Positions 45,299 to 53,129 of a DNA stretch of 64,000 nucleotides are shown piece after piece. This stretch comes from Acidobacteriota bacterium. GTDB taxonomy: Bacteria > Acidobacteriota > Terriglobia > Bryobacterales > Bryobacteraceae. The stretch is from the NCBI GenBank assembly GCA_025353165.1, contig JANXRE010000104.1, forward strand, positions 1 to 64,000, given 5' to 3'. Below the pieces are notes generated by a model, which was not told where the DNA came from, made no database searches, and saw only the letters and a program-made list of their open reading frames with translations. Each line of letters begins with the position of its first letter. Positions within the stretch are counted from its first letter, which is position 1. A program made the position numbers and the translations under genes.

Positions 45299-47112
45299 AT
45301 GCGCCCGTCTCTATTGTTGGCTCTGTCCGCGTCCGTGCTTTTCAGCCAGGGCGTCGTATACGTCAAAGCGAACTACACGAAGTACGAATACCGCATCCCA
45401 ATGCGCGACGGCGTCCGCCTGTTCACGTCGGTGTACGTCCCGAAAGACAAAGCTCAGAAATACCCGATCATGCTCGACCGCACGCCCTACACGGTCGCGC
45501 CGTACGGCGAGGACAATTACCGCGACGCTCTCGGCCCGTCCGAGAAGTTCGGCCGGGACGGCTTCATCTTCGTCTCCCAGGACGTCCACGGAAAATGGAT
45601 GAGCGAGGGCGAGTTCGTCAACCATGCGGCCGCTGCTCGCTGTCCACACCGGCCCCCAGGACATTGACGAGAGCACCGACACCTACGACACTGTGGACTG
45701 GCTGGTCAAGAAGCTTCCGAACAATAACGGCAAGGTCGGCATTTAGGGCATCTCCTATCCCGGGTTCTACACCGCCGCCGGCATCGTGGACGCGCACCCC
45801 GCGATCAAGGCCGCCTCGCCGCAGGCCCCCATCGCCGACTGGTTCGTGGGCGACGACTTTCACCATAACGGCACGCTCTACCTGCCGCACGCCTATCGCT
45901 TTTTGGAAGTCTTCGGGAAGCCGAGGACCGGGCCCGAGAAACCGCCTCCCGGCGCCCGCTTCGGCGGCGGCGACCAGCCGGACGCTTACAGCTTCTTTCT
46001 GAAGGGCGGCACTCTCGCCGATCTGAACGAGAAGTACCTGAAGTACGGCATCCCGTTCTGGAAACGAAATGATGCAGCACGGCGCCTATGACGAATTCTG
46101 GCAGGCGCGCGACCTGCGCCGCTATCTCAAGAACATCCAACCGGCCGTGATGACGGTAGGCGGCTGGTTCGACGCCGAGGACCTCTTCGGAGCTTTGAAC
46201 ACCTACAAGACCATCGAGAAGAACAGCCCGGGCGCATACAACACCCTCGTGATGGGACCGTGGTGCCATGGCTGCTGGGCGCGCACGGACGGCGAGTCCC
46301 TGGGAAACGTGAAGTTCGGCTCTAAGACCGGCACGTTCTACCGCGACGAGATCGAGTTTCCGTTCCTCGCGCATTTTCTGAAGGACAAGCCGGACCCGAA
46401 GCTCCCGGAGGCCTTCATCTTCGAGACCGGGACCAACCAGTGGCTGCGTGAGGATTTCTGGCCGCCGAAAAATGTCGTGGAGAAGATGCTGTATCTTCAT
46501 CCGAACGGCAGGCTCAGCTTCGATCCGCCTAACGAAGCCGGGCCTTCATTCGACGAATACGTCAGCGATCCGAGCAAGCCCGTGCCGTGCATCTCGGGCC
46601 AGGCTGCCGGCATGACCCGCGAGTACATGACCGAGGATCAGCGCTTCGCCTCCACCCGGCCGGACGTACTCGTAAACGAAAGCGAGGAGTTGACTGAGGA
46701 CGTGAGTCTCGCCGGTCCGCTCACGCCTCGCCTGTTCGTCTCCACGTCGGGAACCGATTCCGATTGGGTGGTGAAGCTCATCGACGTGTACCCGGAGGAT
46801 TACCCGAATCCCACGGGAATTCGGATGGGCGGCTACCAGCAGCTCGTGCGCGGCGAGGCGTTTCGTGGTAAGTTTCGGAACAGCTTCGAGAAGATCGAAT
46901 ACGTCATGCCCGACATCGCCCACAGCTTCCGCAGCGGCCACAAGATCATGGTGCAGGTGCAGAGTTCGTGGTTCCCGCTGGCCGATCGCAATCCCCAGAA
47001 ATTCTTGGACATCTACAGCGCGAAGGCGGTGGATTTCCAGAAGGCCACTCAGCGGGTGTTCCACTCGGCGACCCAGCCTTCGGGCATCCTGGTTCCCGTG
47101 AGGACGAAGTGA
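45299..47112 (+). pseudogene. CocE/NonD-family (X-Pro dipeptidyl peptidase-like) hydrolase, inactivated
   Basis: The pieces together form a full exported CocE-type hydrolase, with signal peptide MRPSLLLALSASVLFS and YRIPMRDGVRLFTSVYVP. Three lesions are visible. A frameshift near 45630 precedes DIDESTDTYDTVDWLV. A TAG at 45744-45746 replaces the Trp of VGIWGISYPGFYT, next to the nucleophile Ser. A second one-base shift near 46062 falls between KYGIPFW and MMQHGAYDEFW. After that, 347 codons run without a stop to TGA 47112. The long intact tail suggests recent inactivation or, less likely, sequencing errors. The second Sec redoxin overlaps its stop. Confidence 0.82.
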
Positions 47113-48122
47113 TCCGGCTTGCGGCGATGTTGTTCTCGGCGGCGGCCGCGATCCGGACCGGACCCGCTGTCGGCGACAAGATTCCATCCTTTGAAGCCGT
47201 CGATCAGAGCGGGAACAAGCAGACGCTCGCCTCGATTGCCGGTCCGAAAGGAGCGATGCTCGTTTTCTATCGCTCGGCGGACTGGTGACCGTTCTGCAAA
47301 GGTCAGCTCGTGGAGCTGCAGCGGAACCTGACAAAGATCCGGGCGCAAGGCTTGGGCATCGCGGCCATCAGCTACGACAGCCGCGCTGTGCTGGAGGATT
47401 TCGCCAAGCGCCGCGGCATCGGCTATCCGCTCCTCTCGGATCCGAATTCGGCGATCATCCGGGCGTTCGGAATCCTGAATGAATCGCCTCCCAAGAACTC
47501 GCCGTTCTCCGGCATTCCCCATCCCGGCACCTACATCGTCAGCCCGGACGGAGTAGTCACGGCGAAATACTTCGAGGAGGATTTCCGGGAGCGCGACACC
47601 GCCTCCGAGATTCTGGTGCGACAGTTCGGAGCCTCCGCCGAAGGGGACAAGCAGACCGTCGAGACGAAGCATTTGACGCTCGTATCTTCGGCCAGCGCTG
47701 AAACGGTGCGCGGCGGCCAGCGGATCGCCCTCGTTCTGGACTTGGAGCTGAAGCCGAAGATGCACGTCTACGCTCCAGGCGTGGCGAATTACATTCCGGT
47801 GGAATGGACCCTGGCCGCCAATCCGGCGGTAACAGCCGGCGCAGTGGAATATCCGAAGGCGGAGGTGCTGGAGTTGCCCGCCATTGGCGAGAAGGTTCCG
47901 GTCTACACGGGCCGCGTTCGCCTGGTGCGGGAAATGATAGTCGGTCAGAACGCATCGGGTGCGGGCGGTGTTCTAACCGTGGCGGGAGCGTTCCGCTACC
48001 AGGCTTGCGACGACCGGCAGTGCTTTATACCCGTGACCGTGCCGCTCGAATGGAAGTTGAAAGTGGAGCAGCACGACCGCGAGCGCGCTCCGGCCGAAAT
48101 GCAGCGCAAGCCGCCGCGGTAG
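47109..48122 (+). CDS. Probable selenoprotein: exported AhpC/TSA redoxin fused to a DsbD-alpha-like domain
   Basis: 337 residues when TGA 47286-47288 is read as selenocysteine (residue 60). The GTG at 47109 overlaps the CocE stop and gives a signal peptide (IRLAAMLFSAAAA). The redoxin domain reads VGDKIPSFEAVDQSGNK, then LVFYRSADW-U-PFCKGQL, with the resolving Cys at residue 63. IAAISYDSRAVLEDFAKRRG and YPLLSDPNS follow in the same frame. A second domain (about 180-325) ends FRYQACDDRQCFIPVTVPL, matching the DsbD N-terminal domain with its Cys pair at about 300 and 305. The protein probably handles thiol-disulfide or peroxide reduction in the periplasm, the second domain acting as its electron partner. 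Confidence 0.8.
47304..47318 (+). promoter_or_regulatory. Candidate bacterial SECIS hairpin, redoxin 2
   Basis: A perfect 6 bp stem (CAGCTC / GAGCTG) with loop GTG begins 16 bases after the TGA; the loop starts 22 bases after it. The loop opens with G then U, as required by the bacterial SECIS consensus for SelB recognition. It is located inside the coding sequence, as in E. coli fdhF. Confidence 0.65.
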
Positions 48123-48129
48123 CAGTACG

Positions 48130-48663
48130 GCCGTTCCAGACGAGAGTTTCTGGCAATGCTTGCGGCGGTCGGTGTAAGTGCCACGTCCACCATCATTTTG
48201 TACCTCCGTTTTTTGTACCTCCGTTTTACCTTGCCGAAGCCCGAGAGCGGTTTGTCCGATTAAGTGCGGCTTGGCGCGGGGAGGGGATGCCTGTGCGATC
48301 GATGCCCCGGCCAGCGCGGATGCCACGCCGGCAGTTTGGCTCATCTTCCCGCTCGCTCGGAGGTGCAATGAGTGCGCAGCCGTGCGCAAGGCGGACGGCA
48401 TCGGCCTGCTGACGAGTTACGACGATAAGTGGCCAGGCCACCCCATGTTCGAGCCGGTGTTTGACGAGCTGAACCGCCGCAAGGCCGTGGTGTACTTTCA
48501 TCCCTCCGCGCCGAGCTGCTGTAGCAGTCTCTTGCCCGACGTGCCCGCGCCGACCCTCGATTTCCCCCACGACACAACCAGGGCCATCGCGAGCTTGCTC
48601 GTCTCCGGGAGCTTTGCACCTTGGACTACTATCCGATTCCGAACTGAAGGCGATCGGCCGTGA
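48130..48663 (+). pseudogene. Remnant of a Tat-exported amidohydrolase (ACMSD-like)
   Basis: One frame near 48139 encodes a Tat signal (SRREFLAMLAAVGVSATS). Another gives HVHHHFVPPF then YLAEARERFV, the metal-binding start of amidohydrolase-2 proteins. A third gives DGIGLLTSYDDKWPGHPMFE, then VVYFHPSAPSCCSSL and TTRAIASLLVSGSF, the middle of the same family. The C-terminal half, with the catalytic Asp, is missing. At least two frameshifts, a 15 bp tandem duplication and truncation are visible. The adjacent TonB gene ends 44 bp away on the other strand. Confidence 0.75.
48196..48225. repeat. 15 bp perfect tandem duplication
   Basis: TTTTGTACCTCCGTT occurs twice in a row (48196-48210 and 48211-48225). 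Within the amidohydrolase remnant it duplicates five residues (FVPPF FVPPF) without changing frame, so it looks like a slippage product in decaying sequence. Confidence 0.9.
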
Positions 48664-48706
48664 CAAACGCGGCGGCTCTGCTAAGCGCGAGGGAGAGGGT
48701 GGGGGC

Positions 48707-51208
48707 TCAGAACAGGACATCGAAGTCGGCGAGGAATCGCCGGTTATAGTTGCCGAAAAAACTGCCGTATTGCGGATCGGCGATATTCGAGTGAACAGCC
48801 AGCGCATTGAAATGACTCGTCAGATTCATTCCGCTCACCGCCAGGCGCAGGGAATACTTCGAGTTGATCTTGAAGTCCTTCGACAACCTCGCGTCCAGCG
48901 AGAAGGAATCGGGGAACCTCGTATGGTTATCGTAAGGAGCGCCCACGTAGTTCCCGAGCACGTCGTAGCTCGAGTAGGGAAAGCCGTTCCGGTATTCCAC
49001 CGCGGGTAGCAACTGGAACCCGCGCGGGAGGACGACGCGCCCCCAGGTCAGAAAGCGATTCGGCAGATCGCTGGGAAGCAAGGCGTAAGAGTTCGGGCGG
49101 ATCAGCGGCGTGGGGAAGTTCCCCAGGAAACCGCCGAAATCGTTCAGATCGCCCTGCGCCTTACTGCGCGTGTAGGCCAGGAACATCTCGCTCTTCCGCC
49201 AGGCGTACCGCGCGGTGATCTCGGCCTGCTTGTACTGCGAACGCCCGGTGCCGTTCAGCAGCAGCGCCGCGCTCGCGCCAACCACCTGCGGCTGCAGAAC
49301 GATCAAGCCGGAAGAGTTGCTATCGGTGTAAGTCGCCCGGACCTTCATCAGGCGCGCGAACGTGTGCTCGAGCTGAACGTTCCAGGTCGCGCTGTTCGGG
49401 GCGAAATTGCCGGGCTCGTTGCCGCCATGAATCAGCAGCGAGGGTTTGTAAGCGGTCCCGATGAGGTTGAGATACGTCAGCGGCGCGCCGATGACGCTTC
49501 CATTGGGCGCGTAGTCGGTGACCACTTGTTGCGGGTATCGCTCGAACGAGTACACGTTCAGGGGCACTCGATCGTAAAAGACTCCGTAGCCGCCGCGAAT
49601 TACCGTATTCTGGCCTTCGAACGGCGTCCAGGCAATGCCGGCGCGGGGTGCAATCCGAAACGTCTCGGCAATGGTCTGCCGCTCAAAGCGCGAGCCGAAG
49701 TCCAGCACCAGGTTGGGCCGGATGTTCCAATGATCCTGAGCGAACAGCGCCGAGTCGATGTCCGACCGGTCATACTGGTCTCCGCCGGTGAAAGTGAGCC
49801 GGCGCAGCAGGATTCCCGCCGGGTCCAGGATATGGATCGGCCGCGCCCAGAAGCGCCCCTCGTTGCTGGTGCGCGCGATGGCTGTGCCGAACTGAAGATC
49901 GTGTTCACCCAGCAACTGCCGCCGCGCGGGAGACCACGTCTCCATCCACTCGTACCGTCCCGCCTCGCGGTTCTGGCCGCTGAAATAATTGCCCGCGTCG
50001 CCCGTAGGCGTAAGAATCATGTCGGCGGTTCCCTGCGCGCCAACGGTCGCGTCGAAGCGCTGGAACGATGCGGTGCTGTTGAGCATTCCGCCGCCGAGCG
50101 ACAGATGGTCGATCACCGTGCCTTGGAACTCCTGCTGGCGGTAGCTAGGCGTCACCGGCTGCGGTGTGAAGAACTGCGGATCGACGAAATTGATGCGCTG
50201 CGGCGTCACGTGCAGCGTAGACGTCAGCACCTGCCTCGACGACACGATGTAGTCCAACTGGCTGAACGAATTGACGGTCTCTTGTTTGGATTCGTTGAAC
50301 GGGTAGGGTAGCGTCCGGTTCGGCGTCTTCCGGAAATCGTACAACAGCGTCTCCGCGAGGTATAGCCGGCCCGGAATGAGAGGCCCGTTGACGACCCCTC
50401 GCGGCGAGGTGTCCCGGAGGCCGGTCATGTGCCAGCTTCGAAATCGGAAATCCGGAAAGGGGTCGTTCAGCTCATAGTGCCACTGGTCGCCGCCCCGCCG
50501 GGTTTCCACCGAAACCACGCCTGAGGTGAACCGGCCGTACTGCGCCATGAATGGGGTCTTGAGAACGTTCATCTCTTCGACGCTGTCCACGGGAACCGTC
50601 TGGCCGAACCTGCCCGTCGCCGGATCGGTAACATCGGTCTTGTTGATCAGCAGCGCGCCGCGATGCTCGCCGCTGCCGTTGATACGCAGCGAGCCATCCG
50701 GCGCGCGGACGATCCCCGGCAGCATCGGCAGCGCATCCGCGACCGTTGCCGGCCGGGAAGGCAGATCTTTCATGTCCTGCCCTCGCACCGGCTCGCCCGG
50801 CGACGACTCTTGCCCGGCCTTCGATATCGCGTCGTGCACCTCGACGCTGTCGTGCCTCTCCGTTTTCGGAGTAAGGATGACGCTGACTTCGACCGGAGCG
50901 GCTCCGCTTACCTGTAGGGCCTCGGTTTCCACCTCGTCGAATCCCGGCTGTGCCACCGTGACCCGGTACGAACCGCAGGCGAGCGGATCGAAACGCGCCA
51001 GTCCGTCGAGACCCGTCGATTTCAATCCGGCTTCGATCGAACCCGAACCGAGGCGCACCGCTGCACCGGTGATCGCTAAGCCGCCTCCATCGCGGACGGA
51101 AACCGCCACGCTACACGTCTGGCTGGCTGCAATCGCTTGAAACAGACAGATCGTTACGACACCGATCCCGGCGCGTATGCGAAAATGAGATTCGAACCCG
51201 ATACTCAT
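48707..51208 (-). CDS. TonB-dependent receptor with N-terminal carboxypeptidase-like regulatory domain
   Basis: 833 residues. A signal peptide (about 1-29, ending AIAASQ) is followed by a carboxypeptidase D-type beta-sandwich (about 30-115, GLDGLARFDPLACGSYRVTV). A plug domain follows with LPMLPGIVRAPDGSLRINGSG and QTVPVDSVEEMNVLK. The remaining 600 residues alternate as outer-membrane beta strands and end in Phe (FLADFDVLF), as expected for BAM insertion. This is the OmpA-related or oar-like receptor architecture expanded in acidobacteria, presumably importing oligosaccharides or peptides. No SusD homologue is adjacent. Confidence 0.93.
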   Translation of the reverse strand: MSIGFESHFRIRAGIGVVTICLFQAIAASQTCSVAVSVRDGGGLAITGAAVRLGSGSIEAGLKSTGLDGLARFDPLACGSYRVTVAQPGFDEVETEALQVSGAAPVEVSVILTPKTERHDSVEVHDAISKAGQESSPGEPVRGQDMKDLPSRPATVADALPMLPGIVRAPDGSLRINGSGEHRGALLINKTDVTDPATGRFGQTVPVDSVEEMNVLKTPFMAQYGRFTSGVVSVETRRGGDQWHYELNDPFPDFRFRSWHMTGLRDTSPRGVVNGPLIPGRLYLAETLLYDFRKTPNRTLPYPFNESKQETVNSFSQLDYIVSSRQVLTSTLHVTPQRINFVDPQFFTPQPVTPSYRQQEFQGTVIDHLSLGGGMLNSTASFQRFDATVGAQGTADMILTPTGDAGNYFSGQNREAGRYEWMETWSPARRQLLGEHDLQFGTAIARTSNEGRFWARPIHILDPAGILLRRLTFTGGDQYDRSDIDSALFAQDHWNIRPNLVLDFGSRFERQTIAETFRIAPRAGIAWTPFEGQNTVIRGGYGVFYDRVPLNVYSFERYPQQVVTDYAPNGSVIGAPLTYLNLIGTAYKPSLLIHGGNEPGNFAPNSATWNVQLEHTFARLMKVRATYTDSNSSGLIVLQPQVVGASAALLLNGTGRSQYKQAEITARYAWRKSEMFLAYTRSKAQGDLNDFGGFLGNFPTPLIRPNSYALLPSDLPNRFLTWGRVVLPRGFQLLPAVEYRNGFPYSSYDVLGNYVGAPYDNHTRFPDSFSLDARLSKDFKINSKYSLRLAVSGMNLTSHFNALAVHSNIADPQYGSFFGNYNRRFLADFDVLF

Positions 51209-51321
51209 TTAGATGAAGTTACTGTGGGTTTGGGTACACCCGCGTTGGAACCGGAATCCCGTCCGATCCATCCAAATATACTAAGAGGAATATCAGTTAC
51301 TTGCCATACATATCCACCATA

Positions 51322-51666
51322 ATGCTGTTCGCGCTTCTCTCCTCGGCGGCCCCGCTTTCCGTGCCCCACGGCCCTGGCTACTCCGTGATCGTTTCACAGC
51401 ACGGCTCCCGCATCGCGCTGCACTATCAGGGGCAGGACCGGCTGGCGCTCGACGGCGACGGGAACCTGGTCATCAGCGCCGACGGGCGGGAGACCGTCCA
51501 GGAGTTGCCCGCGGTGTTTCAACGGGAGGGCAAATCAATCCGCCTGGTCAGCGCCGCCTACGTGATCGGAGCTGACGGGATCGTGGAATTACGGCTCGGT
51601 CCTCATGTTCCCAGCGGCCCCATCGAGATCGCCCCGCTCATCGTCAGCCCCTCACGCCGCTCGTAG
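51322..51666 (+). CDS. Short exported protein, probable fragment of an SBBP-type protein
   Basis: 114 residues from ATG 51322, with a signal peptide (MLFALLSSAAPLSV). The following GDGNLVISADGRETVQELPA, VFQREGKSIRLVSAAYVIGA and VELRLGPHVPSGPIEIAPLI match the N-terminal DUF7948-like domain of SBBP proteins, compared with the copy at 8332 (DLEIGAGVHQKTPAVFQ). The propeller part is absent, so this is either a stand-alone domain or a truncated gene. Its 3' end overlaps the convergent membrane protein by 23 bp. Confidence 0.55.
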   Translation: MLFALLSSAAPLSVPHGPGYSVIVSQHGSRIALHYQGQDRLALDGDGNLVISADGRETVQELPAVFQREGKSIRLVSAAYVIGADGIVELRLGPHVPSGPIEIAPLIVSPSRRS

Positions 51667-52132
51667 ACCAGCTAGGGCGCTTGAGCCCGTGCCTGGCTAC
51701 GCCCATCGCGAGGACCACCCCGTAGACTACGTTGCCGAGAAAACTGGATAGCGTGCTCATGCGCGGGTGAGTGGTGAAGGGCGGATGAAACGCCAGCCCA
51801 AGGTGTACCATCACGCAGACAGCGCCGAACAGCCACAGCAGGATGCCCCATTCCACGCCGCGCTGCCAGGGCTTACCGTACAGGATCTGCGCGAGACACG
51901 AAAACAGCAGCGGCGACAGTACGGCTCCGCCCACGAAGAACACGGCGAAACCCATCCACCAGCGGGTGGTGAACAGCGTGGCGGGCCGGTCCAGGAAGCC
52001 CCCGATCGACGATGCCATGTCGATGGACGGGAAGCCGGCCAGAGGGGCCATGTACATCAGAGCGGTAAGCGTCAGAGTGGCGGTAATACCGCCCAGGAAA
52101 GCGGCACGGATACCCGTGAATTCAGAGTCCAC
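51644..52132 (-). CDS. Four-helix membrane protein (DUF6789-like)
   Basis: 162 residues with four predicted membrane helices: AAFLGGITATLTLTALMYMA, FAVFFVGGAVLSPLLFSCLA, WGILLWLFGAVCVMVHLGLA and FLGNVVYGVVLAMGVARHG. Family assignment is tentative. Such proteins are small inner-membrane proteins of unknown function. It is 36 bp downstream of the FecR-domain gene on the same strand and probably in the same transcript. Confidence 0.65.
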   Translation of the reverse strand: MDSEFTGIRAAFLGGITATLTLTALMYMAPLAGFPSIDMASSIGGFLDRPATLFTTRWWMGFAVFFVGGAVLSPLLFSCLAQILYGKPWQRGVEWGILLWLFGAVCVMVHLGLAFHPPFTTHPRMSTLSSFLGNVVYGVVLAMGVARHGLKRPSWSTSGVRG

Positions 52133-52168
52133 ACCCTGAAGTGCGCGGCGCGCTCCTATCGTCTCCCG

Positions 52169-52954
52169 TTAGTGCGGGGGAGACGGAGGAGGAGGCGGAG
52201 GCGCGGGTGGTGGAGCCGGTTTGCCAGTGTCGCCGGAACCGCCGCCGGCTCCGCCTGGAATTCCGCCGCCGATTCCGGGAATGCCGCGCGGATTGCGGTA
52301 CGCCGCAGTGTAGAGCGCATCCATCAACGCACGCAACCCGTGCTGGGCGATCATGCCCTTGTCGATGGTGCGGGCTTCCAGCGGGTAGTTCTTGTAAACG
52401 GTGACCGATTCGCCGGAGTGCAGGATCTTGGGACTGCCGACCGGGTGCAGTGCGTGCTGCACCGCGACCTCGCCCTCTTCCACCTCAACGACAGTCGATT
52501 CACTGTCTTCGTTGACCGATACATCGAACGTGGTGCCGCGCACCGAGATCACGGCCGTCGGAGTGTAGATCCGGTTGGGGTTGGGCGTGGTTCCCAACTT
52601 CTGAATATGGATTCTGACCCGCCCCACCAGCACATCCAGTAGGTCGCTCCAGTTCGGTATGTTCTTACGGAACACGACATTCGAATTGGGAAACACCTCA
52701 AAGGTGCTGCCATCGGAAACCTGGAACATCGCGTGCCCGTCTGGACCGCTGATGATTAATTGGCGCACGTGGACCGAATCGCCGACACTCAGCGCCCAAG
52801 GCTGGTTGTCTTTCAGCACGGAAACCTGGCCGTTCAGGGAGGTGACTCTAGCGGCGTATTGGCCGGCGTCGGAAGGGGGCATTTGCGCCAGGCAGACTCC
52901 GGCGAAGGCCGCGAAGAGCAGCCAGCCGGACCCGTTCCGCAGGATCGCCGTCAT
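52169..52954 (-). CDS. Exported FecR-domain protein with Pro-rich tail
   Basis: 261 residues from ATG 52954; a GTG at 52990 would lengthen it by 12. The signal peptide (NGSGWLLFAAFAGVCLAQ) is followed by a FecR-type beta domain: ARVTSLNGQVSVLKDNQPWA, FQVSDGSTFEVFPNSNVVF and TPTAVISVRGTTFDVSVNED. The C-terminus is Gly-rich, then a run of Pro. In classical systems FecR relays a receptor signal to an ECF sigma factor; here no sigma factor is adjacent and the protein lacks the cytoplasmic N-terminus, so it is more likely a periplasmic structural or sensing protein. Confidence 0.82.
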   Translation of the reverse strand: MTAILRNGSGWLLFAAFAGVCLAQMPPSDAGQYAARVTSLNGQVSVLKDNQPWALSVGDSVHVRQLIISGPDGHAMFQVSDGSTFEVFPNSNVVFRKNIPNWSDLLDVLVGRVRIHIQKLGTTPNPNRIYTPTAVISVRGTTFDVSVNEDSESTVVEVEEGEVAVQHALHPVGSPKILHSGESVTVYKNYPLEARTIDKGMIAQHGLRALMDALYTAAYRNPRGIPGIGGGIPGGAGGGSGDTGKPAPPPAPPPPPPSPPH

Positions 52955-53001
52955 CGAAGAACCATCTCGACAGGATACGAATCCGTACACTCCGCACTAT
53001 C

Positions 53002-53033
53002 CTATCGATAGAAGTTTCAGTCTATCACTGAAA
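53002..53033. promoter_or_regulatory. Two dyads in the FecR/propeller divergent region
   Basis: A 10 bp perfect palindrome CTATCGATAG (53002-53011) is followed by an inverted repeat TTTCAGT-CTATC-ACTGAAA (53015-53033). They lie between divergent starts at 52954 and 53130, so operator roles are plausible. A TACAAT at 53113-53118 lacks a good -35 partner. Confidence 0.4.
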
Positions 53034-53129
53034 GTGCAGTGCAACCGGATGTCCGCTCCCAAAGTCGCGCTTTGCAACCATTTGGAGCCTGAGGTGCATT
53101 AAGTTTTGAGGATACAATGGACGGTGAAG

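Noticed and set aside
45744-45746. TAG as a possible recoded (pyrrolysine) codon in the CocE gene
   Set aside because: Relatives have Trp here (TGG to TAG is one change), and the same gene has two frameshifts, so it is simple inactivation.
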